Shown here piece after piece: positions 45,686 to 55,077 of a stretch of 64,000 nt of DNA. The first letter of the stretch is position 1. Every line of letters starts with the position of its first letter. This stretch comes from Enterococcus sp. RIT-PI-f (GTDB lineage Bacteria > Bacillota > Bacilli > Lactobacillales > Enterococcaceae). The notes under the pieces were generated by a model, which worked only from the letters and a program-made list of their open reading frames with translations, was not told the DNA's origin and ran no database searches. Position numbers and translations under genes: made by a program. The stretch covers positions 62,001 through 126,000 of the forward strand of contig NZ_LHOX01000022.1 of assembly GCF_001297065.1 (NCBI RefSeq), given 5' to 3'.

Positions 45686-47131
45686 CTAGGAATCAAAACG
45701 TTCTCGAACGATTTTTTTGATTTGCTCGATGTCGTAATTCGTTCCCAGCTCACTGATACGATACGTAGGTGTGTCTGTTTGTAAAGGATGATTCGTCAGA
45801 ATCAAATCATAGGTTTTGTCGGCCGCATAGGTTTCTACCACTACTCCGTTTACATTTTTTAAATACAGCAGCCACATATAATAAACTGCTTCTTTAAACA
45901 ACTCATCCATCTTCAAGGCAATCCCTACGCGAAACGCGCGATTGATTTGATAATCGATGATGGCAATGACACTGAGGTACTTGACCTTTGTCATTGCAAG
46001 CAAGCTATTCTGCGGGTTTTCTTTGATCTGCATATCCGTCGTCGCCGCATGCAGCAGTTTATCGCTGACTTGCTGGATGTTGCGGCTTGATAGTTTGGCT
46101 TCGAGCTGCCAAATATTATGTCGATCAAATACTTCAATATCACCTTGAAAAAAATAGATGCGACTGTGGATCTGAGACAAATGAAAGTAACAAGCTGCCT
46201 CGATTTCCCGCGGCACAGGTTTGGGCCGATATAGATGTAAAATGTGTTCCAAAATCAAGGTATCGGTCAACGCTGTCGGCGTAAAACGCGAGCGCTGCAG
46301 CATGTATGTCCGAAAGTCCTGCTCCGAGAAAATGGAGAAAGACAGCAGGAACACGAAGTGAAGCATCGCCTCCTCTTCACGTACTTCAAAAGCAAAGTGA
46401 CCAAAGCTCCGGAAAACCAATTCCCGCAATTGCTGATACAACGAATCCTTCAAATAGGGGGCCATTTTATGCCGCAATTCCTGATATGATTGACCGCCTG
46501 TTTTTAAACGTGCTTTCATAATATACAGCCATAAGGACAAGCGCTGTTGGGCTTCTTCAGAAAAAGTAAACTGCAGTCCTCTGGCAATCAGCCCGATAAA
46601 TTTTTCGTCGATCGCCATTGGCTGATTGCGTAAAGCAGAGACATGCCAAAACAATTCAAAATAGAAATAGCGAATCTGCGGCTCCTCTCCTGTGATCTTG
46701 CCTTGCCAAATTTCTAGCCCAAATTCTTTCAACAGTCCATTCAGCTCTTTGATTTTTCTAAATAGCGAAGATTCACTGACTGCTAACTTTTGTGCCAAAG
46801 GAATCATTGCAGTCTCTTGATGTTCTAACAAGTGGACCAAAATTTGAACCTTGATCGCCTCTTGATAAAAATCTCCCTCGATTTGACTCAAGGAAAAAGA
46901 AGGGACCATTTCATAGACTAAGTAGTTGTCTTCGTAGGATAATTGACATTGACCTTGATACTTTTGCAGCACTTCCATGAGTTCTTCAGCGTACTTTTCT
47001 AATGACGGTTTACTGATGTTGAGGTACAAGGCCATTTCCGAGAGGGACAATTTGCCGCCAACCAACAACAGTTTTTTTAGCAATTGTAATTGTTTGGCTT
47101 CTTTTTTTTCCAATAATTGATCAAGTTTCAT
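45686..47131 (-). CDS. Mga/PRD-type transcriptional regulator
   Basis: A 481-residue regulator with two N-terminal HTH segments (LSLSEMALYLNISKPSLEKYAEEL about 28-55, and AVSESSLFRKIKELN about 108-125), a helical PRD-like middle and a C-terminal EIIB-like section (TYDLILTNHPLQTD). The ATG at 47131 has AAAGGGGG nine bases upstream; longer frame is not used. It overlaps the upstream oxidoreductase gene by 11 bases, so the two form one unit, placed upstream of the glycerol operon and in the same direction. It may regulate glp or the oxidoreductase; not proven. Confidence 0.87.
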   Translation of the reverse strand: MKLDQLLEKKEAKQLQLLKKLLLVGGKLSLSEMALYLNISKPSLEKYAEELMEVLQKYQGQCQLSYEDNYLVYEMVPSFSLSQIEGDFYQEAIKVQILVHLLEHQETAMIPLAQKLAVSESSLFRKIKELNGLLKEFGLEIWQGKITGEEPQIRYFYFELFWHVSALRNQPMAIDEKFIGLIARGLQFTFSEEAQQRLSLWLYIMKARLKTGGQSYQELRHKMAPYLKDSLYQQLRELVFRSFGHFAFEVREEEAMLHFVFLLSFSIFSEQDFRTYMLQRSRFTPTALTDTLILEHILHLYRPKPVPREIEAACYFHLSQIHSRIYFFQGDIEVFDRHNIWQLEAKLSSRNIQQVSDKLLHAATTDMQIKENPQNSLLAMTKVKYLSVIAIIDYQINRAFRVGIALKMDELFKEAVYYMWLLYLKNVNGVVVETYAADKTYDLILTNHPLQTDTPTYRISELGTNYDIEQIKKIVRERFDS

Positions 47132-48428
47132 TGGCGTCCCCCTTTGACCAACTGAATGTTTCATCAGTGACAGACGAAAATTTAGGCTGGTAGAAAAAGT
47201 CTTTCTGCGCCAACTCAGCAAGGGTTGCCTCCTTTTCGATCGCAAATGCGAGTAGATTGATTTTCTCTAGGATGTTGGCTTTTGATAACAATTGCGCCCC
47301 CAATAATCGTTGACTCTTGGCATCAATAATAAATTTCCCGTAAATAACGGTTGATTCAAAGAGAGACACTTGTGATTCAACATGATGACAGGCTATATCG
47401 TCTTCATAGAAGAATCGATCTGATTCTGTCAATCCGGTACTCGCTAAGTACCAGTCAAAAAGTTGTGTGCCTACTGTCCGCAAGCCACCTCTAAAGGGGG
47501 TCTTTTTTTCTCTTAGATTGCGGGCAGCTGCTACACCTGATCGGATGGCATTGTTCACCAATGGCATATAGGTTCTATCTTGGGTGACACCATGCGGGAT
47601 TTGGATCAAGTCACCCACTGCAAATACATCTTGATGGGAGGTTTCCAAATAGTCGTCTGTCCAGATCGTTTGATCGCTGTGGCGACGAAAGGCTGTAAAG
47701 GCTGGTTGCGTACTAGGATGGACATTGACCGTTGTCAGGACTAAATCACTGTCGATGACCTGTTTCGCCGTTTCGACTTGAAAACCAGTATCTGTTTGTC
47801 TGATGGCTAATGTTGGCTCAGACCAATAAAAGTCCAACTTAGGTATTGTTGCCAAAGTTTCCAGAAATGGCGCCAAAAACGTTTGATCAAAATATTTGAA
47901 CAAGGGGTAATCCATCGATTCGATCACCGACACTGATTTCCCAATCGACACCATTGTATTGGCTGCCTCCATACCCGCTTGGCCTGCGCCAACGATGCTC
48001 ACAGAATCAGCGTGAGCCAAGCGATCAATAAATTGCGCAGCACCAGCAAATTCTTTGTATGTTAAATGGGATTCATCTGGTTGCGGCAAAATCTGTGAAT
48101 CTTGGCTCGATCCCGCAGCTAAAACCAAGCGATCGTAGCTGACACTGCGTTGATCCGTTTGTACTATATGTTTTTCCGGTATAATGTCAACAACCGATTC
48201 TTTCAGAGCCACGTCAATCCCTTCTGCCCGCAGTTGCGTTGCAGTGTAGAAGTAGGCATCCTGTAAAGAGGGCATCCGTCCTTCGATATACAGCAGCATA
48301 CCGCTAGGAATAAAGCCTATCTCGTCTTTCTTTTCAATCAATAAAATGTGCGCTTTTGGATACAAGCGCCGCGCTTCTCGTGCGCAGCTGATTCCACCAA
48401 AAGAGCCACCTATAATCACGATATTCAT
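47121..48428 (-). CDS. FAD-dependent pyridine nucleotide oxidoreductase lacking the NADH-oxidase Cys
   Basis: A 435-residue two-dinucleotide-domain flavoprotein of the NADH oxidase / CoA-disulfide reductase family: N-terminal IIGGSFGGISCARE (FAD), VSIVGAGQAGMEAANTM (NAD), DVFAVGDLIQIPHG (FAD) and a C-terminal dimerisation domain. The place of the redox-active Cys (SFLSCG-type in NADH oxidase) reads IGFIPSGM, so Cys is replaced by Ser. Either the reaction is different or the enzyme is a peroxide-forming oxidase. The ATG at 48428 follows GAGGTG. It is co-transcribed with the Mga-like regulator. Confidence 0.88.
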   Translation of the reverse strand: MNIVIIGGSFGGISCAREARRLYPKAHILLIEKKDEIGFIPSGMLLYIEGRMPSLQDAYFYTATQLRAEGIDVALKESVVDIIPEKHIVQTDQRSVSYDRLVLAAGSSQDSQILPQPDESHLTYKEFAGAAQFIDRLAHADSVSIVGAGQAGMEAANTMVSIGKSVSVIESMDYPLFKYFDQTFLAPFLETLATIPKLDFYWSEPTLAIRQTDTGFQVETAKQVIDSDLVLTTVNVHPSTQPAFTAFRRHSDQTIWTDDYLETSHQDVFAVGDLIQIPHGVTQDRTYMPLVNNAIRSGVAAARNLREKKTPFRGGLRTVGTQLFDWYLASTGLTESDRFFYEDDIACHHVESQVSLFESTVIYGKFIIDAKSQRLLGAQLLSKANILEKINLLAFAIEKEATLAELAQKDFFYQPKFSSVTDETFSWSKGDANET

Positions 48429-48562
48429 CTTGATCACCTCATACTATAAGCTTAATTGAAACGCTGTCATTTGACGAGTAAAAAGCAACCGAATCTACTA
48501 TTTTACACAAAGTGCGCGAAATGTGCTGCTTATGCTACACTATAAAAAAAGGGGGAATTCCA

Positions 48563-49366
48563 TTGTTGCTCTTTTATCAGCTGGCTTTAAGTGTACTATT
48601 TAGCAGTTTGGTGGCTTTCACTGCTTTATTTTTGCGTTGGCTCACGCCGTCAGGAACGGTAGCCGCTATTCTTTCAGGTACCTTGATCATGGTTTGCGGT
48701 CCTTGGTACAGTATTTTCTTGATTGGCTTCTTTTTTATGAGTTCTGGCATCATCAGCATCGCCAAACGAGCTATACAGCCAACGGAAGTTTCTTATGTAA
48801 ATAAAGGCAGTCAACGCGACCTGTTCCAAGTGCTGGCCAATATTCTGCCCAGTTTGATAGCCTTGTGTTTATATCAGTTTTTCCAAATAGATGCTTTTTT
48901 GCTGGCCTACGTTGCGGGAATCGCTAGTTGTACCGCTGATACATGGGGATCGGATATTGGTGTCTTGAGTCGAAAGCCACCGCGTCATTTGCTTTCAGGG
49001 AAACGATTGGCACCTGGTCTCTCCGGTGGCGTCAGCTTGCTGGGTACTTTCGCTTCATTCACCGGCAGCGTCCTGATCACTGCTGTTTACGCTGTCTGTG
49101 TATGGCTCAGCGGCAAATCCTTCCTACCTAGACAGCTGCTTCTATTGATTGCTCTGGGCTTTTTTGGTAGTTTGATCGACAGTCTTTTGGGGGCAACGAT
49201 CCAGGTTCGCTATCAGTGCCCTGTATGCGGCCAATTTACAGAGAAAAAAAAACACCATGATCAGGCAACCAAGCCCGTCAGCGGATGGACATTTATAACC
49301 AATGAAGGGGTCAATTTACTGAGTAACCTTCTGATTGTGGTCTTCGCCATCTTGCTGTTCAGCTAA
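48563..49366 (+). CDS. DUF92 family membrane protein
   Basis: A 267-residue polytopic membrane protein of the DUF92 family, related to phytol or CTP-dependent kinase homologues of unclear function. Family patterns include FFFMSSGIISIAKR and AGIASCTADTWGSDIGVLS with GGVSLLGTFAS. A pair of Cys (YQCPVCGQFTEKKKHHD) between helices looks like a metal knuckle. I prefer the TTG start at 48563 because GGGGG lies seven bases upstream; the ATG at 48512 has none. Divergent from the oxidoreductase. Confidence 0.82.
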   Translation: MLLFYQLALSVLFSSLVAFTALFLRWLTPSGTVAAILSGTLIMVCGPWYSIFLIGFFFMSSGIISIAKRAIQPTEVSYVNKGSQRDLFQVLANILPSLIALCLYQFFQIDAFLLAYVAGIASCTADTWGSDIGVLSRKPPRHLLSGKRLAPGLSGGVSLLGTFASFTGSVLITAVYAVCVWLSGKSFLPRQLLLLIALGFFGSLIDSLLGATIQVRYQCPVCGQFTEKKKHHDQATKPVSGWTFITNEGVNLLSNLLIVVFAILLFS

Positions 49367-49412
49367 AAAAATACGCCATCGGCGCTTGTCATAAGCCGTG
49401 GCGTATTTTTTC
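49365..49412. terminator. Bidirectional terminator
   Basis: AAAAATACGCCA-(C)GGC stem with its complement and T run between convergent DUF92 and MgtC-like genes. Confidence 0.88.
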
Positions 49413-50123
49413 TTATGCAATATCCACCAGACGGATTTTGGTGATATTTTTGTAGACTGATAGTTCTTCAATGACCTCAGAAAAACGCAATCCTTTGGGC
49501 AAATTGATGGTGTAGATATTCGTATAGACCCGATAATCTTCCATAAATTTGACGTCAAAATTAACATCTTCGATATTGATCTTTTTCACCTGAAAATATT
49601 CAGTCAAAAACTCTTTGGTTTCTGCGCGGTGGAAATACTGGATCTCCAATTTTTTGGCTGTAGGTACTTTGACGATGCGCTTCACAATGGCTAAAGCGAA
49701 AAAGATCCCCACAAAACTGCTGATAGCGATGGGATAAAAACCCATACCGATGGCAATACCCAATCCTGCGATTGCCCATAACGACGCTGCAGTGGTCAAT
49801 CCAGTGACCGATCGTTTGGTGACAATGATCGTACCTGCGCCTAGGAAACCGACACCACTAACCACTTGCGCGATCAACCGCGCTTCGTCTGACCGGATGA
49901 CCCCAGCTAAATTAGGATGATTCAAGGCATCCCGCATCGCACCACTCGCAATTTCAACTTGGATCAAGGCGATCACACAGGCACCCATACAAACTAAGAT
50001 ATGGGTCCGTAATCCGGCCGGCCGGCTCTTGTATTGCCGCTCAAACCCAATCGCCCCCCCCATAAACATTGCCAAAATGAGACGCAAGGCAATCTCAGGA
50101 ATCGTTAAATGGATATCCGCCAT
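49413..50123 (-). CDS. MgtC/SapB family membrane protein
   Basis: A 236-residue protein: N-terminal MgtC domain with four to five helices (LRLILAMFMGGAIGFERQYKSRPAGLRTHIL, GVGFLGAGTIIVT) and a C-terminal soluble ACT-like domain (about 145-236). Such proteins affect Mg2+ homeostasis or ATP synthase activity; the role here is unassigned. It is followed downstream by the terminator shared with DUF92. Confidence 0.9.
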   Translation of the reverse strand: MADIHLTIPEIALRLILAMFMGGAIGFERQYKSRPAGLRTHILVCMGACVIALIQVEIASGAMRDALNHPNLAGVIRSDEARLIAQVVSGVGFLGAGTIIVTKRSVTGLTTAASLWAIAGLGIAIGMGFYPIAISSFVGIFFALAIVKRIVKVPTAKKLEIQYFHRAETKEFLTEYFQVKKINIEDVNFDVKFMEDYRVYTNIYTINLPKGLRFSEVIEELSVYKNITKIRLVDIA

Positions 50124-50185
50124 TTCAATTCACCTCTTTATATTCTTAGTATTCTTTGTATTCACTATAGCACGCCTTTAGGCAA

Positions 50186-50222
50186 AAGAAAAACCAGACT
50201 CTTCAACGTCTGGTTTTCTTTT
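50186..50222. terminator. Terminator after nagB
   Basis: AAACCAGAC...GTCTGGTTT stem with T/C runs on both strands. Confidence 0.8.
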
Positions 50223-50224
50223 TC

Positions 50225-50926
50225 TTATAATTTGCTGGCTGCTGCTTCATCAATGATCACAATCACATCGTTGTGATTTTGCAAGACTGAAGCAGGTAAA
50301 TGTGTCGTTACTGGTCCATCGATCATTTGTTTGATTGCATCAGCTTTGACTTCGCCAAATGCCATCAAAATGATTTTTTTGCTGCGCATGATTGATCCGA
50401 TCCCCATCGAGATCGCTGTTGTAGGGACGTCTTCTACTTTGTCAAAATAACGTTTATTGGCATTGATCGTTGACTCAGTCAAGTCAACAACAGATGTCGT
50501 CCCTTCAAATGACGCACCAGGTTCATTGAAACCGATGTGTCCATTTTGGCCGATGCCCAAAATTTGGATATCGACTGGATGCGCTGCGATCACATCATCA
50601 TAACGTTGACATTCTGCGGCTAAATCACTCGCTTTGCCATTTGGCACGAAAGTTTCTGAGAATGGTTTTTTGTCAAACAAATGAAGATCCATAAAGTGAC
50701 GATAACTTTGATCATCTTTGCCGCCTAATCCAACATACTCATCTAAATTCACAGACGTCATCTGTGAAAAATCAACGTCACTGGCTGTCATTTCAGCATA
50801 TAAGGTTTCTGGCGTGCTGCCTGTTGCAAGTCCTAGTACTTTGGCCCCATTGTTCATACCTTCTTGAATCAATTCAAAAGCTTTCTTTCCGCCTTGTGCA
50901 GCATCTTTTACGCGAATAATTTCCAT
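50225..50926 (-). CDS. nagB: Glucosamine-6-phosphate deaminase
   Basis: A 233-residue enzyme that converts glucosamine-6-P to fructose-6-P and ammonia. [10 protein letters not shown] (phosphate loop), NLDEYVGL (catalytic Asp), [14 protein letters not shown] and ITVGIGTI-type region (here [15 protein letters not shown]). The ATG at 50926 has GGAGCG about ten bases upstream. A promoter and two palindromic operators lie upstream. Confidence 0.96.
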   Translation of the reverse strand: MEIIRVKDAAQGGKKAFELIQEGMNNGAKVLGLATGSTPETLYAEMTASDVDFSQMTSVNLDEYVGLGGKDDQSYRHFMDLHLFDKKPFSETFVPNGKASDLAAECQRYDDVIAAHPVDIQILGIGQNGHIGFNEPGASFEGTTSVVDLTESTINANKRYFDKVEDVPTTAISMGIGSIMRSKKIILMAFGEVKADAIKQMIDGPVTTHLPASVLQNHNDVIVIIDEAAASKL

Positions 50927-50946
50927 AGTCAAGCGCTCCGTTCTTT

Positions 50947-51006
50947 TTGGTATAGTCCAATAATACCATACCTTGTTTATTTTGACAAGAATTTGTCTAG
51001 ACCAGA
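50947..51006. promoter_or_regulatory. nagB promoter with two NagR/DasR-type operators
   Basis: Minus-strand promoter TTGTCA (50983-50988), 17 bases, TATTAT (50960-50965). TTGGTATAGTCCAAT (50947-50961) overlaps the start region and TTGTCTAGACCAGA (50993-51006) is just upstream of the -35. Both resemble the GntR-family NagR/DasR site (TGGTCTAGACCA). Glucosamine-6-P-responsive repression is expected. Confidence 0.7.
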
Positions 51007-51033
51007 TGGGTTTTCTTTAGCTACAGAAACAAG

Positions 51034-51075
51034 GCAAAAAAAAAAGACAAAACCGCCGAAGCTGGTTTTGTCTTT
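51034..51075 (-). terminator. Terminator after the LysM gene
   Basis: AAAGACAAAACC with complement, followed on the minus strand by about nine Ts. Confidence 0.9.
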
Positions 51076-51097
51076 AGTTGGTGCGAATGACTCGTGT

Positions 51098-51721
51098 TTA
51101 CCAGTTGGTATAAACATCAATACCACTATGACCAACACCCGTATCGTACACTTTATAAGCGCCTAAAGAAGATTGACCGGTTGATCCTTTGGCTTGATTG
51201 TCACTTGCTACGACGATATATCCATCTGTATCGCGAATCGTTCCATCTGATGCAACGTGACGTCCTGGGATCGATAAGCCGCCGCCAGGCAATACTTTTT
51301 GAGAATAGTAAGACTCTCTCACACCATTATAGTAATTGATCCCGTCTACCGGATTCAATACACCTGATCCGGCGCCTGGTGTGCTTGATTGTGTTTGACT
51401 GTTAGTTGCAGCTGCTGTATTCTCCTCAGCCGTTTGGCTTTGCGTTTCAGTTGGCTCCGTTGTACTACTTGAAGTCGTTGTACGATCAACAGGTTGTCCA
51501 TCGCTGAAGATCAGCAATGTTTCGCCATCAAAAATCAAGTTAGGGTCTTCGATCGAGTCATTCAATGATAGAATATCGTCAATCGTCGTTTGGTAAGTTG
51601 CTGCCAAGCTAGATAATGTATCACCTGGTTCAACAACGTGGGTTTGTTCGTCTGCAAAGGCAACTGATGTCCCTGCGAATAACCCGAATCCTGCAACAAG
51701 TGTAAATGCGAATTTTTTCAA
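51098..51721 (-). CDS. LysM-domain secreted protein
   Basis: A 207-residue exported protein: signal peptide (1-23, ending SVAFADE), one LysM domain (about 27-72, HVVEPGDTLSSLAATYQTTIDDIL), a Ser/Thr/Gln-rich linker and a conserved C-terminal domain (about 128-207, INYYNGVRESYYSQKVLPGG to GIDVYTNW) resembling 3D/double-psi barrel domains of wall-acting proteins; that similarity is a guess. It probably binds peptidoglycan at the cell surface. Confidence 0.85.
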   Translation of the reverse strand: MKKFAFTLVAGFGLFAGTSVAFADEQTHVVEPGDTLSSLAATYQTTIDDILSLNDSIEDPNLIFDGETLLIFSDGQPVDRTTTSSSTTEPTETQSQTAEENTAAATNSQTQSSTPGAGSGVLNPVDGINYYNGVRESYYSQKVLPGGGLSIPGRHVASDGTIRDTDGYIVVASDNQAKGSTGQSSLGAYKVYDTGVGHSGIDVYTNW

Positions 51722-51954
51722 ATGAAAAAACCTCTCTTTGAATTATTTGTCCCTATGTCGGGCACAATTAACAGAATAACATGACAATGTTGCACGCATG
51801 TTGCAATCCGATTGGACAATATCACAATTGTTTAACAGAAAATTACAGCGATTTTATTCAAAAAAAAAGAACTTACAATTTTGTTATCCAATTCGATGCA
51901 TTTTTTTAGCCTCTGCGTGGTATATTGGCTACAGTCAAGAAAGGAACGATCCAC

Positions 51955-52332
51955 ATGAAAAAAATCTTAGTAACCCTCGGTATGTTGATTCTAGCAGTAG
52001 GAGGATACTTTGGTTATAAGTATTATGCAAATACCTACCAAGCTGTCACGGCTTATGCTCTCACACCTGAAAAAGTACCGACTGCCCATCAAACAGTCGA
52101 TCAGTCGGGAAATAAAATCGACGGTTGGACTTCTTATGATTATACATTTGAATTCATTAAACAAAATGGTGAAAAAGAAATCATGACCTATGAACTTTCA
52201 GGAGAAAACGTCACGCCATTTGCGCCCAATACATTGATCAAAGCAGAAATCAGTCACACCCGTATCGTATCTGGACCAAATGAGATCAAACAATCTGAGA
52301 TCCCCGCGACGATCTTAGCGGAACTGGAATAG
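51955..52332 (+). CDS. YxeA family (DUF1093) secreted protein
   Basis: A 125-residue protein with an N-terminal signal or anchor (MKKILVTLGMLILAVGGYFGYKYY) and a beta-rich DUF1093 domain (GNKIDGWTSYDYTFEFI, KAEISHTRIVSGPNEI). Function unknown in the family. AAAGGA lies about ten bases before the ATG at 51955; the frame from 51925 is not used. Confidence 0.85.
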   Translation: MKKILVTLGMLILAVGGYFGYKYYANTYQAVTAYALTPEKVPTAHQTVDQSGNKIDGWTSYDYTFEFIKQNGEKEIMTYELSGENVTPFAPNTLIKAEISHTRIVSGPNEIKQSEIPATILAELE

Positions 52333-52449
52333 ATAGTATCCAAGACGTAAGCGGCCTATCTCCTTTAAAAAAACTTTACTTTTTTTAAGCTTGATTTAGC
52401 GTCTCACAGCTATACTTGATCCATACCAAATATATTTTTCTTCCTCTTG

Positions 52450-52474
52450 CCAGTCACCGCCGACTGGTTTTTTT
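52450..52474 (+). terminator. Terminator after the YxeA-like gene
   Basis: CCAGTC-ACCGCC-GACTGG followed by seven Ts on the plus strand. Confidence 0.88.
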
Positions 52475-52497
52475 GTGTCCATATGCCCTTGTGCATA

Positions 52498-52541
52498 TCA
52501 AAAAACAAGTCAGCTCCTCCATCGGAACCGACTTGTTTTTT
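52498..52541 (-). terminator. Terminator after the DUF4340 gene
   Basis: AAAACAAGTC and GACTTGTTTT stem, T run on the minus strand. Confidence 0.85.
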
Positions 52542-52545
52542 GGTT

Positions 52546-53544
52546 TTATTTTGCTGCATCAAATGCGGCATCTAACGCTTCGATCATAGAAACACTGACC
52601 AAATAGATTGATTTGTTGTCTTGTACTTGAATATACGTAGTGGTGTCCTCTTCATCCGTGTTCCCGGCATAAAAGACAAATGTTGTTTCTTGATCCTCAT
52701 CATCTGTATAAGTCAGCGTATAGGTCTTGCGGCTGTCACTGGTCAATCCATCACTTTCTAACTCATCCGCAGTTGGTTGTGCAGTTTGAATACTGTAGAT
52801 CATCGATGACGCAATCGCCGTGATGCCATCCTCAAATGGAGATGTCGTTTCATCCTCCGTGCTTGATTCAGTACTTTCCGCTTCCTCGCTGGAATCAGCA
52901 GTCGTGTCTTCCGCAGATTCGCTTGCCTCAGTGTCAGCGGTTAAACTGATTGTTTCCTCGCCAACGGATCGTGTCAGCTCAATGGTATTGTCCGTCGTCA
53001 AGCCTGGAAGCGATGGAATCTCAATCAAATCACTTACGTCAAAGACCAAATTCGTCACCACTGAAGCATCGATCACATAAATCGTATCCTCCGTGGCTGT
53101 TTTGGCATAATAGTAGGTATCACTTGAAAATGAGTTGCCGATCAAGATCTCTGTTGTTTCTCCCTCACTGGAGATGATCGATAATGTATAAGACGGATCA
53201 TCCAATCCATAATCGGACAAGTCATCTATGCCCTCTGTCAGCGCTCTAGAAGCGGTTAGTTGTGCGAAGGAGGCAGCAACAGATTGGAGGGTGGTCTGAT
53301 TGATCTTCAGTTCATCATCTTCTGTATAGGACCAAGTCGTATTGGCAAAGTCAAATGACATGGTGTCTGTACCATTCGCGTAACTTAACGCAGACAAGGT
53401 ATCTTCATTCGTCAGATAAATGACTGCTGATTCTTCCGCTGCTGTTTCGGCAGCGGTGGTTTTGTCATTATACACCTTTAAGCCCCAATAAGCCGCAATC
53501 AGGAGAAGGAATAGACTTGCTAGAAATACATAGGTTTTTTTCAT
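52546..53544 (-). CDS. DUF4340 domain protein
   Basis: A 332-residue protein: N-terminal membrane helix (YVFLASLFLLLIAAYWGLKVY), a DUF4340 repeat-like beta region (TLSALSYANGTDTMSFDFANTTW; ALTEGIDDLSDYGLDDPSYTLSI; ILIGNSFSSDTYYYA), and an acidic Glu/Ser/Thr spacer (about 205-235). It is the last gene of an ABC cluster (ATPase-permease-GldG-DUF4340) whose members usually appear together. The role in Gram-positive bacteria is unknown. Confidence 0.88.
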   Translation of the reverse strand: MKKTYVFLASLFLLLIAAYWGLKVYNDKTTAAETAAEESAVIYLTNEDTLSALSYANGTDTMSFDFANTTWSYTEDDELKINQTTLQSVAASFAQLTASRALTEGIDDLSDYGLDDPSYTLSIISSEGETTEILIGNSFSSDTYYYAKTATEDTIYVIDASVVTNLVFDVSDLIEIPSLPGLTTDNTIELTRSVGEETISLTADTEASESAEDTTADSSEEAESTESSTEDETTSPFEDGITAIASSMIYSIQTAQPTADELESDGLTSDSRKTYTLTYTDDEDQETTFVFYAGNTDEEDTTTYIQVQDNKSIYLVSVSMIEALDAAFDAAK

Positions 53545-53556
53545 TTCATGGCCTCC

Positions 53557-55065
53557 TTACGCTCTTCGCCGGCGGAACCAAATCACAAATCCTACGACTA
53601 ATACCGCCAACGGAATGATCAGGATGAACAACAGACTGTAGCCGCCAGGATTGGTGACTGTATTCATATTGGAGGACAGCGTTTTGGCTTCGATCGATAT
53701 ATTTTCAACATCATCAAAGTTGGCCGTGACCATATTCATAAAGACCGTATTGTTTTCCAGGGTCGTAAACGCACTCGTGACATCTTCCGCTACCAAATTC
53801 GTCGAGCTGAGGATCGTTAGTTTCCCTTCACTAGCCGCTGTTTCTTCCTCGCTGGAATCGGTCGTACCACTGTCACTTGTCTCAGTGTCACTTGTCGCTG
53901 CTTCTTCTGCTGTCGTTTGCGTAACGACTGCACCTAAAGTATATGTCCCCTGCATTTGATCATCATCCGTCACATTATAGCCATTTTCACTGGTTTGCAA
54001 AAGTGGTGTGACCGTCGCGTTGTCTATGGTTGGATCCACTTGGGTAAAGCCTTTGGTATTGATCAATAAGACGGTTTGACTCGATAGATTATCCAAGTAC
54101 ACATCGGTACCAGTGATATTCGGAATCAAATAGTAGCTTTGTCCTTGATATGAGCGTTCTGCATCGGCAATATACCCCGACGTTTCTGCTAAGCCATAAG
54201 CTTTCATAAATGCAGTAACATTTGGTGTATCCGCATCTTCAGCACTTAACACGACCATGACTTTTCCGCCATCCGCAATATAGCTTTCAAGATTGGTGAT
54301 TTCATCTTCTGTAAAATCAGTCGTTGGTCCATAGATCAACAAGAGATCCATATCTTCAGGCATCTCTGCAGTGGTGACCGTATTTAATTCTGCTGTTGTA
54401 TAGTTTGCTTTATCAAATAAAGTGGTGATACTGCTGACCAAGGTTTCTTCACCGTGACCTGTTGACAGATATACTGTGTGTTCGTCTTGATTGGTCAAAC
54501 GGTTGACAGCACTCGTCAATTGGCCATCGCCATCAAACGTCGTGACTGTATTGTAGGAACTATCATACCCTGTTGACACGATACTGCTGAAGGAAACCAC
54601 TTCAAAGTCTTCAGTGGTTTCATTTTCGATCACCACACTATTTTCCTCTGCACTATACGTCGTCAATGCAGAAGGATGCAAGACAGGATCGATCCATTCA
54701 ATAGACACATTCTTGCTTGAGGCGGCATATTTTTCTAAAAATGATTTGATCGCTGTATCTGTGGTTGTTTGATCAGCCAACACTTTTAAAACGATCGTAT
54801 CATCTAAGTCTTGCAGCAAGTCCTTTGAAGTCTGGGAAACTTCTGTGACTTGTTCTTCACTTAAATCAATCGTGTTCAACGTTTCAGGCAATTGACCCAC
54901 GATCAAATTGACAACGACCACGATGGCCAACACCAACACTGTGACACCGCTGCGGGATGCACCTTGTTTGGCATTGGTCGTTTGCAGCGATTGCCGCAGG
55001 TTAGACCAAGAAAAAGTCTGACGCAGGTTGAATTTATGCTTGTATGCTTTTAATTTATCTTTCAT
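53557..55065 (-). CDS. GldG-like ABC-transporter auxiliary protein
   Basis: A 502-residue protein: N-terminal transmembrane helix (about 40-60), an extracytoplasmic GldG-like domain (about 75-440, with LRLV-like YLSTGHGEETL, LLIYGPTTDFTEDEI, YIADGGKVMVVLSAED), an acidic Ser/Thr spacer, and a C-terminal transmembrane helix (LLFILIIPLAVLVVGFVIWF) with RRRR tail. Homologous to the gliding-motility accessory protein but gliding is not expected here. It lies 12 bases after the permease gene. Confidence 0.87.
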   Translation of the reverse strand: MKDKLKAYKHKFNLRQTFSWSNLRQSLQTTNAKQGASRSGVTVLVLAIVVVVNLIVGQLPETLNTIDLSEEQVTEVSQTSKDLLQDLDDTIVLKVLADQTTTDTAIKSFLEKYAASSKNVSIEWIDPVLHPSALTTYSAEENSVVIENETTEDFEVVSFSSIVSTGYDSSYNTVTTFDGDGQLTSAVNRLTNQDEHTVYLSTGHGEETLVSSITTLFDKANYTTAELNTVTTAEMPEDMDLLLIYGPTTDFTEDEITNLESYIADGGKVMVVLSAEDADTPNVTAFMKAYGLAETSGYIADAERSYQGQSYYLIPNITGTDVYLDNLSSQTVLLINTKGFTQVDPTIDNATVTPLLQTSENGYNVTDDDQMQGTYTLGAVVTQTTAEEAATSDTETSDSGTTDSSEEETAASEGKLTILSSTNLVAEDVTSAFTTLENNTVFMNMVTANFDDVENISIEAKTLSSNMNTVTNPGGYSLLFILIIPLAVLVVGFVIWFRRRRA

Positions 55066-55077
55066 TTATCGGTCCTC

